64,000 bases of DNA from Nocardioides sp. Root122 (GCF_001425025.1 NZ_LMDE01000009.1:125047-189046); one strand, 5' to 3'; shown: positions 47,266-58,666, counted from the stretch's first letter. Program-made: numbers and translations. Notes: generated by a model not told the origin, from the sequence alone.

Positions 47266-48939
47266 ATGACTGCTCACCGGCCGGTCCCGGGACGACTCCG
47301 AGCGCCGGCACCCGGGTGGACCACCCGGGCCGACGTCGTCGTGGTGGGCTCCGGCATCGCCGGGCTCACCGCGGCGCTGCGGATCCACGCCGCCGACCCG
47401 ACGCTCCACCTGACCGTCGTCACCAAGGACGTGCTGGCCGCCGGCTCGACCCAGTGGGCGCAGGGCGGGATCGCCGCGGCCCTCGGACCCGGTGACACCC
47501 CCGAGCAGCACGAGCACGACACGCTCGTCGCGGGCGCCGGCGCCTGCGACGTCGACGCCGTACGCGCGCTGGTGACAGAGGGCCCCGACGCGGTCCGCGA
47601 GCTGATCGCGCTGGGCACCCAGTTCGACCACCACCCGGACGGCGAGCTGTCGCTGACCCGCGAGGGTGGCCACCACCGCGACCGGATCGCGCACGCCGGT
47701 GGCGACGCGACCGGTGCCGAGATCCAGCGTGCCCTGATCGCCGCCGTCGAGCGGGCGCCGGAGATCGAGGTGATCCAGCACGCGCTCGCCGTCGACCTGC
47801 TGCTGGCCGCCGACGGTGCTGTCGCCGGGCTGACGCTCCACGTGCTCGGCGAGGGCCAGCACGACGGCGTGGGCGCGGTCCATTGCCGTGCGGTGGTGTT
47901 GGCGTCCGGCGGGCTGGGCCAGGTCTTCAGCCAGTCGACCAACCCCAGCGTCTCCACCGGCGACGGCATGGCGGTGGCGCTCCGCGCGGGTGCGCGCCTG
48001 CGCGACATGGAGTTCGTCCAGTTCCACCCGACCGTGATGTGGCTCGGGCCCGACTCCCAGGGCCAGCAACCGCTGATCTCCGAGGCGGTCCGCGGCGAGG
48101 GGGCGTTCCTCGTCGACGACGAGGGCCGCCACTTCATGCAGGGCGAGCACCCGCTCGCCGACCTGGCGCCGCGCGACGTGGTCGCCAAGGCGATCACCCG
48201 TCGGATGATCGAGACCGGCAAGCCGCACATGTGGCTCGACGCCCGCCACCTCGGTCCGGCGTTCTGGGAGAAGCGGTTCCCGACCATCCTGCGGGTCTGC
48301 CGCGAGCACGGCGTCGACCCGGTCACCGAGCTCATCCCCGTCGCCCCGGCCCAGCACTACGCCTCGGGCGGGGTGGCCACCGACCTCTGGGGACGCACGA
48401 GCGTCCCGGGCCTCTACGCCACCGGCGAGGTCGCCTGCTCCGGCGTGCACGGCGCCAACCGCCTCGCCTCGAACTCGCTGCTGGAGGGCCTGGTGTTCTC
48501 CCGCAGGATCGCCGAGGTGCTGCCCGGCGAGCTCCGGGCGTGGGCGGAGCCCACGGTCGACTCGCGTCCCGAGGGACTCGTCGACGGCGAGCGCCGCCGC
48601 CCCGTGCAGGAGGCGATGACCTCCCGGGTCGGCGTGCTGCGGAACGCCACCGGTCTGGCCGAGGCGCTCGACCTCCTCGGCACCCTCGACCCCGGCGACC
48701 CCGAGGTCGAGCCGGCGGCATGGGAGACCACCAACCTGCTGGCGATCAGCACCGCGCTGGCCGCGGCCGCGGCCCTGCGCACCGAGACCCGCGGGTCCCA
48801 CTGGCGCGAGGACTTCCCCGACCGCGACGACACCAGGGCCGGTCACATCGACTCCTGGCTCGACGACGGCACGATCCGGGTCGAGTGGACCCCGGCGCCC
48901 TCGACCGACCCCTCGACGACTCCGGCGGTGACGGCATGA
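47266..48939 (+). CDS. nadB: L-aspartate oxidase
   Basis: A 557-residue FAD enzyme oxidising aspartate to iminoaspartate for quinolinate synthesis. The dinucleotide fold is VVVVGSGIAGLTAALRI, then STQWAQGGIAAALGPGD, REGGHHRDRIAHAGGDATG and HYASGGVATDLWGRTSVPGLYATGEVAC. The C-terminal helical domain is present. nadA (quinolinate synthase) is not in this window. The stop overlaps the nadC ATG. Confidence 0.95.
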   Translation: MTAHRPVPGRLRAPAPGWTTRADVVVVGSGIAGLTAALRIHAADPTLHLTVVTKDVLAAGSTQWAQGGIAAALGPGDTPEQHEHDTLVAGAGACDVDAVRALVTEGPDAVRELIALGTQFDHHPDGELSLTREGGHHRDRIAHAGGDATGAEIQRALIAAVERAPEIEVIQHALAVDLLLAADGAVAGLTLHVLGEGQHDGVGAVHCRAVVLASGGLGQVFSQSTNPSVSTGDGMAVALRAGARLRDMEFVQFHPTVMWLGPDSQGQQPLISEAVRGEGAFLVDDEGRHFMQGEHPLADLAPRDVVAKAITRRMIETGKPHMWLDARHLGPAFWEKRFPTILRVCREHGVDPVTELIPVAPAQHYASGGVATDLWGRTSVPGLYATGEVACSGVHGANRLASNSLLEGLVFSRRIAEVLPGELRAWAEPTVDSRPEGLVDGERRRPVQEAMTSRVGVLRNATGLAEALDLLGTLDPGDPEVEPAAWETTNLLAISTALAAAAALRTETRGSHWREDFPDRDDTRAGHIDSWLDDGTIRVEWTPAPSTDPSTTPAVTA

Positions 48940-49901
48940 CGAGCCTCGAGGACGTACCCCTCGAGCTCCGCGAGGAGCTGGTCGCCGCCGGCCTCGACCT
49001 CGACCACGTGTGGGATCTGATCGCGCGAGCGGTGCGCGAGGACCTGCCCGACGTGGCGATGGACGACCCGACCAGCAGCGCGACGATCGCGCCGGACGCG
49101 CACGGCGAGGCCGTGTTCGCCGCCCGCGAGCCCGGGGTGGTCGCCGGGCTCGGCGTCGCGGCCGTCACCTTCTTCATGCTCGGCGCCGACGCTACGGTCA
49201 CCGACCGGGTCGCCGACGGCACCCGCGTCGGGCGGGGCGACGTCGTCATGCGGATCACCGGGCTGACCCAGCGGATGCTGGTCGCCGAGCGCACCGCCCT
49301 GAACCTCGCCTCGCACCTCTCCGGCATCGCGACCGCCACCTCCCGCTGGGTCGACGCGCTCGCGGGCTCGCCCACTCGCGTGCTCGACACCCGCAAGACG
49401 CTGCCCGGGCTGCGCGAGCTCCAGAAGTACGCCGTCCGCTGCGGCGGGGGGGTGAACCACCGCACCAGCCTCCAGGACATGGCGATGGTGAAGGACAACC
49501 ACGTGGTCGCCGCCGGTGGCGTGCTGCCGGCGCTCGAGGCCATCCGCGCCCGGCACCCCGGGCTGCCCGTCGAGGTCGAGGTGACGACGCTCGACCAGCT
49601 CGAGGAGCTGCTCGCGCTGCCCGAGCCGCCGGAGCGGGTGCTGTTGGACAACATGACCGACGAGCTGATGGCGGAGGCGGTGCGGCGTACGGCCGGCCGG
49701 GTGCCGCTCGAGGCCAGCGGCGGGATCACCCTCGAGCGCGCCGCGCGCATCGGCGCCACGGGAGTCGACTTCGTCTCGGTCGGGGCGCTCACCCACTCCG
49801 TCACGGTCTTCGACCTCGGCATGGACTTGACCGCCCCACGACGTTCTTCTCCTCCGCTTCGCTCCCCCGAACAACGCCGCGGGGACCCCGGACTCCGATG
49901 A
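48936..49901 (+). CDS. nadC: Quinolinate phosphoribosyltransferase (nicotinate-nucleotide pyrophosphorylase)
   Basis: A 321-residue enzyme making nicotinate mononucleotide from quinolinate and PRPP. Key parts are ERTALNLASHLSGIAT, RVLDTRKTLPGLRELQKYAVRCGGG, NHRTSLQDMAMVKDNHV, VEVEVTTLDQLEELL and the barrel end ALEASGGITLERAARI-like GTGVDFVSVGALTHSV. The usual protein ends near DLGMDL; here about 24 extra residues (TAPRRSSPPLRSPEQRRGDP...) follow, encoded by a stretch that looks like intergenic repeat DNA read in frame. Confidence 0.94.
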   Translation: MTSLEDVPLELREELVAAGLDLDHVWDLIARAVREDLPDVAMDDPTSSATIAPDAHGEAVFAAREPGVVAGLGVAAVTFFMLGADATVTDRVADGTRVGRGDVVMRITGLTQRMLVAERTALNLASHLSGIATATSRWVDALAGSPTRVLDTRKTLPGLRELQKYAVRCGGGVNHRTSLQDMAMVKDNHVVAAGGVLPALEAIRARHPGLPVEVEVTTLDQLEELLALPEPPERVLLDNMTDELMAEAVRRTAGRVPLEASGGITLERAARIGATGVDFVSVGALTHSVTVFDLGMDLTAPRRSSPPLRSPEQRRGDPGLR

Positions 49902-49911
49902 AGGTGTTCAG

Positions 49912-50694
49912 ATGACTCTTCTCGCCGCCGACATCGGCAACAGCCACACCTTCATCGGGCTGCTCGACGGGGCCGAGGTCACCGCGCACTGGCGGGTCAA
50001 CACCGACGAGCGCCGCACCGCCGACGAGTGGTCGGTGCTGATCCGCGGGCTCCTCGGCGAGCTGGTCGCCGACGTCGACGGCGTCGCCGTGTGCGCGACG
50101 GTGCCGGCCGTGCTGCACGAGTGGCGCGAGATGCTCGAGAGCCACTTCGGCGACGTCACCGCGATCGTGGTCGAGCCCGGAGTGAAGACGGGCATCCCGG
50201 TGCTGATGGACAACCCGCGCGAGGTCGGCTCCGACCGGATCGTGAACTCGCTCGCGGCCGCGACGCTGCACGGCGGGCCCGCGATCGTGGTCGACTTCGG
50301 CACCGCGACGACGTTCGACGTGGTCAACGCCAAGGGCCAGTACGTCGGCGGCGCCATCTCGCCCGGCATCGAGATCTCGCTCGAGGCACTCGGTCGCCGG
50401 GGCGCCCAGCTGCGCAAGGTCGAGCTCGCCCGCCCGCGCTCGGTGATCGCCAAGAACACCGTCGAGGCGCTGCAGAGCGGCATGGTCTTCGGCGTCGCGG
50501 CACAGGTCGAGGGGCTGGTCGCGCGGATGATCGCCGAGCTCGGCGTGCCGGCCGAGGACGTCACCGTCATCGCCACCGGCCACCTGGCGCCGCTGCTCGT
50601 CGACGACTGCGGCTGCTTCACGGTGCACTCGCCCTGGTTGACCCTCCAGGGACTGCGGCTCGTGTTCGAGCGCAACCAAACGCCCTCTGCGTGA
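49912..50694 (+). CDS. coaX: Type III pantothenate kinase
   Basis: A 260-residue kinase of the CoaX group, phosphorylating pantothenate in CoA synthesis. The phosphate motif is LAADIGNSHTFIGLLDG, then VGSDRIVNSLAA, AIVVDFGTATTFDVV and GGAISPGIEISLEALGRRGA. CoaX kinases are not feedback-inhibited by CoA and do not use PanK I inhibitors. AAGGTG 8 nt before the ATG gives a good ribosome site. It ends the DUF2520-panC-panD-nadB-nadC-coaX cluster. Confidence 0.95.
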   Translation: MTLLAADIGNSHTFIGLLDGAEVTAHWRVNTDERRTADEWSVLIRGLLGELVADVDGVAVCATVPAVLHEWREMLESHFGDVTAIVVEPGVKTGIPVLMDNPREVGSDRIVNSLAAATLHGGPAIVVDFGTATTFDVVNAKGQYVGGAISPGIEISLEALGRRGAQLRKVELARPRSVIAKNTVEALQSGMVFGVAAQVEGLVARMIAELGVPAEDVTVIATGHLAPLLVDDCGCFTVHSPWLTLQGLRLVFERNQTPSA

Positions 50695-50743
50695 GTCTCA
50701 GGGTCGAGCCGGGCCGCGGGGGCCCGCCGTCCGAGGGGGACAC

Positions 50744-52462
50744 ATGGTCATCCAGCACTCGACGCGGCCGCTCGTGGCGGCCTCCCTCGCCGCGGGGCTG
50801 GTAGCGGCGCTGACCGCTCCGCCGAGCACCGCGGCACCCGCCGCCGGCGACGACGTACCACTCGCGCGGGTCGCCGACGTCCGCCCGGGGCCGGCGGGAA
50901 GCGACCCGAGCCGGATCACGCCCTTCGCGGGCGGCGTCTACTTCGTCGCCGACGACGGCGCGCACGGTCCTCGCGTCTGGCGCTCGAGCGGCACCGCTGC
51001 CGGTACGACGATCGTGTCGGCCGCCGCGGCCGTCACCGCGGCCTCGGAGCTCGCGGTGGTCGGCTCCACGCTGTTCTTCACCGCCGGGGACCAGCTGTGG
51101 CGCTCGGACGGCACCGAGGCGGGGACCCAGCTGGTCATGGACCTCGGCACGACCGACGTCCCGCTCACGCAGCTGACGGTGGCTGGCAACCTCGTCTGGT
51201 TCCTCGGCGACGACGGCGCGAGCGGCCAGGAGCTGTGGCGCTCCGACGGCACGGCGGCCGGGACCGCCCGGCTGACGAACCGCCCGCCGGGTGCCGACGC
51301 GAAGCCGCTGGACAACCTCACCGCGGTCGGGTCGTCGCTCTGGTTCACCGGCAGCGACGGCACCGACATCGTCTCGGAGGTGTGGCGCTCGGACGGCACT
51401 GCGGCCGGGACTGCGCCGCTCACGAAGCTCCGCACGTTCTTCGACACCTATCCCGCCGTGCTGACCCCGGCCGGCGGCCACGTCTACTTCGTGCTGGGCG
51501 GCGGCTCCGAGGGCCGCGACGTCTTCCGCATCGCCACCGGTGGGACGAGCGCCGAGCTCGTCTTCGGCGACGAGTCCGCCTACGTCCACGAGCTCCGGGC
51601 GGACGGGGACAGGATCTACCTCTCGAGCTACGACGCCGCGAGCCGCCGCAACGAGCTGTGGCTCTCCGACGGCACGCCTGCCGGGTCGCAGCGCCTGGCC
51701 GACCTGCCCACCGAGGCGGGCGACTACCCGTCGGACCACGCGCAGGACCTCACCATGGTCGACCGGACGCTCTTCTTCACCCACGTCGACGAGGAGCACG
51801 GCCCCGAGCTGTGGCGGAGCAACGGCACGCGCTCGGGAACCCGTCGGCTGACCGACCTGCCGACGCGGCTCCTCCGGAGCCGCCCCGCCGAGCTCACCGC
51901 GAGTGGGGGACGGCTCTGGTTCGTCGCCGACGAGGGTCGTGGCCCCGAGCTGTGGGTCTCCGACGGCACGACGCGCGGCACCCACCCGGTCGACGACACC
52001 CGCCGGGGCCGGGCCGGGTCCGTCCCGACCGGTCTCACGGACGCGGACGGGATGCTGTTCATGGGTCTCGACGACGGCGTCTCCGGGCGCGAGCTGTGGG
52101 CGACGCAGGTCGACACGGCGGTCGCTCGCCCACGCGTCCGCGCGCCGAGGGCGCAGCACGTCGGCCCCGGGACCTGGTCGGTCCGGGTGCGTGCAGGTGC
52201 GGGGGAGTGGGTCGGGTCCACCGCCCGCGGCCGCGTCCGGCTGCCCGGTGCCCGCACGCCGGTCGCGCTCTCGACCGCGCGCGTGACGACGTACGCCGGC
52301 CGCACCGCGGTGCTGCGGCTGGCGATCCCGCAGAGGGCCCGCCGGGCCGTGGCGCGGGCGACCGGGAATTCGCGGACAAAGGCCGTCGCAAAGCTCGTCG
52401 TGACGCTGCGCGACTCCTCAGGTAATACGAAGAAGGTGGTGCGCACAATTCGGTTGTCATGA
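50744..52462 (+). CDS. Secreted ELWxxDGT-repeat protein
   Basis: A 572-residue exported protein. The signal peptide covers about 1-33 (ALTAPPSTAAPAAG). Repeated motifs of the ELWxxDGTxxGT family follow: RVWRSSGT, QLWRSDGT, ELWRSDGT, EVWRSDGT, ELWLSDGT, ELWRSNGT, ELWVSDGT and a final ELWATQ, each about 45-60 residues apart, with one degenerate unit between the fourth and fifth. The repeats suggest a beta-propeller-like fold. The last about 110 residues are a different, basic domain. GAGGGGGA precedes the ATG. The 3' end uses unusually A/T-rich codons. Function unknown. Confidence 0.85.
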   Translation: MVIQHSTRPLVAASLAAGLVAALTAPPSTAAPAAGDDVPLARVADVRPGPAGSDPSRITPFAGGVYFVADDGAHGPRVWRSSGTAAGTTIVSAAAAVTAASELAVVGSTLFFTAGDQLWRSDGTEAGTQLVMDLGTTDVPLTQLTVAGNLVWFLGDDGASGQELWRSDGTAAGTARLTNRPPGADAKPLDNLTAVGSSLWFTGSDGTDIVSEVWRSDGTAAGTAPLTKLRTFFDTYPAVLTPAGGHVYFVLGGGSEGRDVFRIATGGTSAELVFGDESAYVHELRADGDRIYLSSYDAASRRNELWLSDGTPAGSQRLADLPTEAGDYPSDHAQDLTMVDRTLFFTHVDEEHGPELWRSNGTRSGTRRLTDLPTRLLRSRPAELTASGGRLWFVADEGRGPELWVSDGTTRGTHPVDDTRRGRAGSVPTGLTDADGMLFMGLDDGVSGRELWATQVDTAVARPRVRAPRAQHVGPGTWSVRVRAGAGEWVGSTARGRVRLPGARTPVALSTARVTTYAGRTAVLRLAIPQRARRAVARATGNSRTKAVAKLVVTLRDSSGNTKKVVRTIRLS

Positions 52463-52564
52463 AATACCTGACGCCATTTCACAAACGGGCCGGAATTGTC
52501 TCGACGGACTTCTTCCACGATGATCACCGGTGTTCATCACCCCTGAATTGAAATGAGTGACGAA

Positions 52565-52900
52565 ATGGCACAGAAGGTCAACATCGTTCTCGTGGACGAC
52601 CTCGACGGAACCGAGGCGACGGAGACCGTCTCCTTCGGTCTCGACGGGACGACCTACGAGATCGACCTCAACGACGCCAACGCCTCGGCGCTGCGCGAGG
52701 CGATGAGCGGCTACGTCGGCCACGCCCGCAAGGTGACCGGCGGGACGCGGCGGGGACGCAAGTCCTCGGCGGGCTCGTCCTCGAACAGCAGCTCCAACAC
52801 CAAGGACGTCCGCGAGTGGGCCAAGGCCCAGGGCATGGAGGTCTCCGAGCGCGGCCGCATCTCCGCGGACGTGCAGCAGGCCTACGACGCCGCTCACTGA
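52565..52900 (+). CDS. lsr2: Lsr2 nucleoid-associated protein
   Basis: A 111-residue H-NS-like protein that binds AT-rich DNA and silences foreign genes. The N-terminal oligomerisation domain (MAQKVNIVLVDDLDGTEATE) is followed by a Ser-rich linker (about 65-80). The DNA-binding domain has the AT-hook-like RGRI in VSERGRISADVQQAYDAAH. ATG at 52565 gives the standard Lsr2 N-terminus; an ATG four codons earlier would add MSDE. The region just upstream (52463-52560) is distinctly AT-richer than its surroundings, which may allow autoregulation. Confidence 0.95.
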   Translation: MAQKVNIVLVDDLDGTEATETVSFGLDGTTYEIDLNDANASALREAMSGYVGHARKVTGGTRRGRKSSAGSSSNSSSNTKDVREWAKAQGMEVSERGRISADVQQAYDAAH

Positions 52901-52908
52901 CGCACGCG

Positions 52909-52935
52909 TGGTCCGGCGCCTCGGGCGCCGGACCA
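52909..52935 (+). terminator. Hairpin after lsr2
   Basis: TGGTCCGGCGCC (52909-52920) and its complement (52924-52935) form a perfect 12 bp stem with a TCG loop, 8 bp after the lsr2 stop. No T tract follows. Confidence 0.75.
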
Positions 52936-52966
52936 CACCACACACATCAACGGGGGAACAACGGAC

Positions 52967-53710
52967 ATGAAGCACTCTCGCCGACTCATCGGCGCACTCA
53001 CCACGCTCGCAGCCCTGGCCGGTGCCGGCCTCGCCACCCTGCCGGCGGAGGCCGCAGCCCTGCCCATCCGCACCGTCGAGGTGGCCTACGGCGACGGGCC
53101 GGTCACCCAGGCGAGCTGGGACGAGCCGATCGACCTCGTCTTCCGGGGCGAGAAGGGCGACCAGGTCGGCCTCCAGGCCCGCCTGTGGCCGACGCCGATG
53201 ACGGCATGCGAGTACCTGACGCTCACCGGCCCGTCCGGCGAGGTCACCCAGCGCATGTCGCGGTTCTGGACCCTGCCGAAGGACGGCCGCTACACCCTGT
53301 CCTACAGCCAGGACTGCGTGCTCTTCGCAGGCAACGACCCGCAGGCGCGCCGCGACGAGGCGCAGCTCCAGCTGATGAAGCTGCGTGTCCACGACGCCCG
53401 ACCGGGACGGCGTACGACGCTGGCCCACGAGACGGGCTACATCGACGCGCTCCGGGTGGTGCTCCGCAAGGGCCAGGGCCCCCTCACCCTCCCTGCGCGG
53501 CGGTGGGACGGCGTCGTGACGCCGGTCGCCCAGGAGGAGCCACGCCCCTTCGCGTGGGGCGTCTACGACTTCAACGACTCCGAGCCCCGATCGTTCACGT
53601 TCACCCGCAAGGCGCGCATCGACGAGGTCCGGGTGGGCCTGGGACGACCGTTCCTCTTCTACCGGATGGACTCCAAGACCTCGGTCGTGCTCCGCAACGG
53701 CCGCTCCTGA
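52967..53710 (+). CDS. Secreted protein of unknown function
   Basis: A 247-residue exported protein: a signal peptide (about 1-31) with likely cleavage after AEAAA, then a mostly beta-rich chain (IRTVEVAYGDGPVTQASW, RYTLSYSQDCVLF). Two Cys residues, in TACEYLTL and SQDCVLFA, could form a disulfide outside the cell. I do not recognise a family. It lies between lsr2 and clpC with no functional link visible. Confidence 0.72.
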   Translation: MKHSRRLIGALTTLAALAGAGLATLPAEAAALPIRTVEVAYGDGPVTQASWDEPIDLVFRGEKGDQVGLQARLWPTPMTACEYLTLTGPSGEVTQRMSRFWTLPKDGRYTLSYSQDCVLFAGNDPQARRDEAQLQLMKLRVHDARPGRRTTLAHETGYIDALRVVLRKGQGPLTLPARRWDGVVTPVAQEEPRPFAWGVYDFNDSEPRSFTFTRKARIDEVRVGLGRPFLFYRMDSKTSVVLRNGRS

Positions 53711-53746
53711 CGCACGGTCCCTGCACCACTGTCCTGGCACGGAGTC

Positions 53747-53763
53747 GTTCGCTGTGAGCGGAC
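53747..53763 (+). promoter_or_regulatory. ClgR-like box upstream of clpC
   Basis: GTTCGC-TGTGA-GCGGAC matches the GTTCGC-N5-GCGAAC operator with one mismatch. It lies 27 bp before a TAGGCT -10 hexamer (53790-53795), an activator-like position. The clpC ATG is 112 bp further on. Confidence 0.7.
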
Positions 53764-53875
53764 GCTCTCGTGTGTGCGGCGGGAACACGTAGGCTGAGGT
53801 CGGGCGTTGAGCCCAGTGTTCGCACCCCGGCGCCCGCGTCGGCCCCGCGGACCACGCAGACCTAGAGGAGCGCAC

Positions 53876-56470
<2,595 letters not shown>

Positions 56471-56478
56471 CCGTCCCC

Positions 56479-56534
56479 GACCGGCCCGCCGGTCACCCGA
56501 TCACCCCGGGAGCGCCCAGCGCCCCGGGGTGATC
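56479..56534. terminator. Paired hairpins between convergent clpC and mutY
   Basis: GACCGG/CCGGTC (56479-56484 with 56489-56494) lies 8 bp after the clpC stop. A perfect 12 bp stem, GATCACCCCGGG (56499-56510) with CCCGGGGTGATC (56523-56534), overlaps the last codons of mutY. Both can form in either transcript. Confidence 0.7.
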
Positions 56535-57382
56535 TGCGTCAGGAGGCCGTCGGCGACCAGGCCCGCGAGGCAGCGCTCCAGCTGCTCGCGCCCGGGCCAT
56601 GCCGCCTCGACCTGCGCCCCGGTCACCACGTCGTGGTCCCGGGCGAGCGCCATGATGCGGCCGCGGCACTGCCGGTCGGTGCCGGCCCACGCCTGTCCGC
56701 GGCGGGGCGGGCCGTCGTACGCCGGGAAGCCGGCGCGGCGCCACCGGCAGAGCTCGGCGATGGGGCAGCGGTCGCAGGACGGCTGGCGCGCCGTGCAGAC
56801 CAGGGCCCCGAGCTCCATCGTCGCCACCGCCCACGTCGCCGCCGTGGTCGGGGCGTCGGGCAGGAGGCTGGTGGCCAGGTCGCGTTCGGCCCGGGTCACC
56901 CCCACCGCGGGGAGCTCGTCGCCCGCCACCGCCCGGGCCAGGACGCGCCGCACGTTGGTGTCGAGCACGACGTGCCTGCGGCCGAAGGCGAAGCTGGCGA
57001 TGGCCGCCGCCGTGTAGTCGCCGACGCCGGGCAGCGCCAGGAGGTCGTCGTACGACGACGGGACCTCGCGGTCGTGGCGCTCGACGATCGCCGTCGCCGC
57101 GGCGTGCAGCCGAAGGGCGCGCCGCGGGTAGCCGAGCCGCCCCCACATGCGGACCGCCTCGCCCGTGGGGTCGGCGGCGAGGTCGGCCGGCGTCGGCCAG
57201 CGGTCCAGCCAGGCCGCGTGCATCGGCAGCACCCGCGCGACGGGCGTCTGCTGGAGCATGAACTCGCTGACCATCACCGACCACGGCGTCGCGTCGACGC
57301 CACGCCAGGGCAGCTCGCGCGCGTGGTCGTCGTACCAGTCGAGCACGGCGACGTGCAGCGCGTCGGGGGAGGGGGCGTCCAT
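56501..57382 (-). CDS. mutY: A/G-specific adenine glycosylase
   Basis: A 293-residue DNA repair enzyme that removes A opposite 8-oxoguanine. It has VSEFMLQQTPVARV (catalytic Glu), the helix-hairpin-helix LPGVGDYTAAAIASFAF, VLDTNVRRVLARAV and an iron-sulfur cluster loop CTARQPSCDRCPIAELC with the C-x6-C-x2-C-x5-C spacing. The E. coli protein has a C-terminal NUDIX-like domain of about 130 residues that recognises 8-oxoG; here it is reduced to a short winged-helix-like tail, as in some actinobacterial MutY proteins. Confidence 0.92.
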   Translation of the reverse strand: MDAPSPDALHVAVLDWYDDHARELPWRGVDATPWSVMVSEFMLQQTPVARVLPMHAAWLDRWPTPADLAADPTGEAVRMWGRLGYPRRALRLHAAATAIVERHDREVPSSYDDLLALPGVGDYTAAAIASFAFGRRHVVLDTNVRRVLARAVAGDELPAVGVTRAERDLATSLLPDAPTTAATWAVATMELGALVCTARQPSCDRCPIAELCRWRRAGFPAYDGPPRRGQAWAGTDRQCRGRIMALARDHDVVTGAQVEAAWPGREQLERCLAGLVADGLLTQITPGRWALPG

Positions 57383-57438
57383 CGCGGGTGATCGTAGGTG
57401 AGCCGGTGCGCCTCCGCCGAGACGGGCCGCTCGCTCCC

Positions 57439-57444
57439 TACCCT
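57439..57444 (+). promoter_or_regulatory. -10 hexamer TACCCT for the membrane-anchored protein gene
   Basis: TACCCT ends 6 nt before the ATG at 57451 and supports that start over an upstream in-frame ATG at 57388. Confidence 0.5.
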
Positions 57445-57450
57445 GAGCCC

Positions 57451-58275
57451 ATGGCGACGACAGTGCGACCGCGGGGGCCGCTGCCGGCCCGGGTCTACTG
57501 GACCCGGCGCATCATCGTCCTCGGTGTCCCGCTGTTGCTGGTCCTCGTGCTGGCGCGCGTGCTGGGCGGTTCGTCCGACGCCAAGGACGCCAGCGACGGC
57601 GCCGCCACCCAGGCGGGCGCCACGATCGCGACCTCCCAGGCGCCGATCGCCGGACCGACGGTCGATCCCGGCGCCACCGGCAAGAAGGGCAAGGGCAAGA
57701 GGGGCAGGAAGAACCAGGAGACGGTTCCCCCCGAGCCCGTCCTGGCCGAGCCCACGGGGCCCTGCGCCGACTCCGACATCGTCGCGACGCCGGCCATCAC
57801 CTCTGCGGCGGGCGGCGCCGACGTACCGATCACGATCAACCTCCGCACCATCGCCGCCGAGGCGTGCACGTGGCAGGCCTCTCCGGAGACCATGACCGTG
57901 ACGATCACCAGCGGCAGCGACTTCATCTGGAGCTCGCAGCAGTGCCCGACGGCGATCCCGGTGCAGGACGTCGTCGTCCGCCAGGCCGTCGACACCCCGG
58001 TCGTGGTGACCTGGAAGGACGCCAAGCGCTCCGACGAGACCTGCTCGGGTCGTACGGACTGGGCGCGCCTGGGCTTCTACCACGTCGAGGCGGCCGCCCT
58101 GGGCGGCGACGGCACCGACGTCCAGTTCGAGCTGGTGGCACCGACGCCGGCCGTCGTCACCGAGACCGCCGAGCCTGAGCAGGGCGGCAAGGCCGGCAAG
58201 GGTGGCAAGAAGGGCGCCGGCGGCGACACCTCGCACACGCCCGGCGAGGACGGCACGGGCAACTCCCAGGGCTGA
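57451..58275 (+). CDS. Membrane-anchored exported protein of unknown function
   Basis: A 274-residue protein with one N-terminal transmembrane helix (about 18-38, RRIIVLGVPLLLVLVLARVL). A low-complexity linker with a Lys/Gly-rich patch (KKGKGKRGRKN) leads to an extracytoplasmic domain (about 100-235) containing Cys pairs (GPCADSD, EACTWQ, QQCPTA, DETCSG), and a Lys/Gly-rich tail. The domain resembles DUF4232-type folds only loosely. Function unknown. Confidence 0.7.
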   Translation: MATTVRPRGPLPARVYWTRRIIVLGVPLLLVLVLARVLGGSSDAKDASDGAATQAGATIATSQAPIAGPTVDPGATGKKGKGKRGRKNQETVPPEPVLAEPTGPCADSDIVATPAITSAAGGADVPITINLRTIAAEACTWQASPETMTVTITSGSDFIWSSQQCPTAIPVQDVVVRQAVDTPVVVTWKDAKRSDETCSGRTDWARLGFYHVEAAALGGDGTDVQFELVAPTPAVVTETAEPEQGGKAGKGGKKGAGGDTSHTPGEDGTGNSQG

Positions 58276-58352
58276 GCCTCGCGTTCGGGTCCTTCGGCCC
58301 TGTCGGGTGCCGCTGGTGCGCAGGATGCTGGAGGCGTCACAGGAGGTGTGTC

Positions 58353-58661
58353 ATGAGGACCCTCGAGAGGCGGGGCGTCCTTCCCGGTGCCGCCGTCGCC
58401 GGGACCGTCACGCTGGTGCTGGGCACCCTGTTCACGCTCGCCGTCGCGTACGCCTACGCGCTGAGCGTCCAGGGCGGCGTCGACCCGCCCGACTGGGCTC
58501 GTGTCGTCGGGCTGGTCTGGCTCCCGGTCGGGCTCCTCGGCGTCCCGATCGGCTGGAACTGGTCGCGCGGTGGGGCGCACGAGGGCCGCGCCGAGATCGG
58601 GGTGGTCGTCGCCCTGGTCGGCGCGCTCGCCTTTGTCGTGCTCGTCGTGGCGCTGGGGTGA
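58353..58661 (+). CDS. Small membrane protein of unknown function
   Basis: A 102-residue protein with three hydrophobic helices (about 10-38, 48-68, 82-101). AGGAGGTG precedes the ATG by 4 nt, the strongest ribosome site in this part of the window. The stop overlaps a possible GTG of the next gene. No family recognised. Confidence 0.65.
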   Translation: MRTLERRGVLPGAAVAGTVTLVLGTLFTLAVAYAYALSVQGGVDPPDWARVVGLVWLPVGLLGVPIGWNWSRGGAHEGRAEIGVVVALVGALAFVVLVVALG

Positions 58662-58666
58662 TCGAC

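Noticed and set aside
56501..57382. MutY truncated by loss of its NUDIX-like domain
   Set aside because: The length is close to that of other actinobacterial MutY proteins and all catalytic and iron-sulfur residues are present, so it is not a broken gene.
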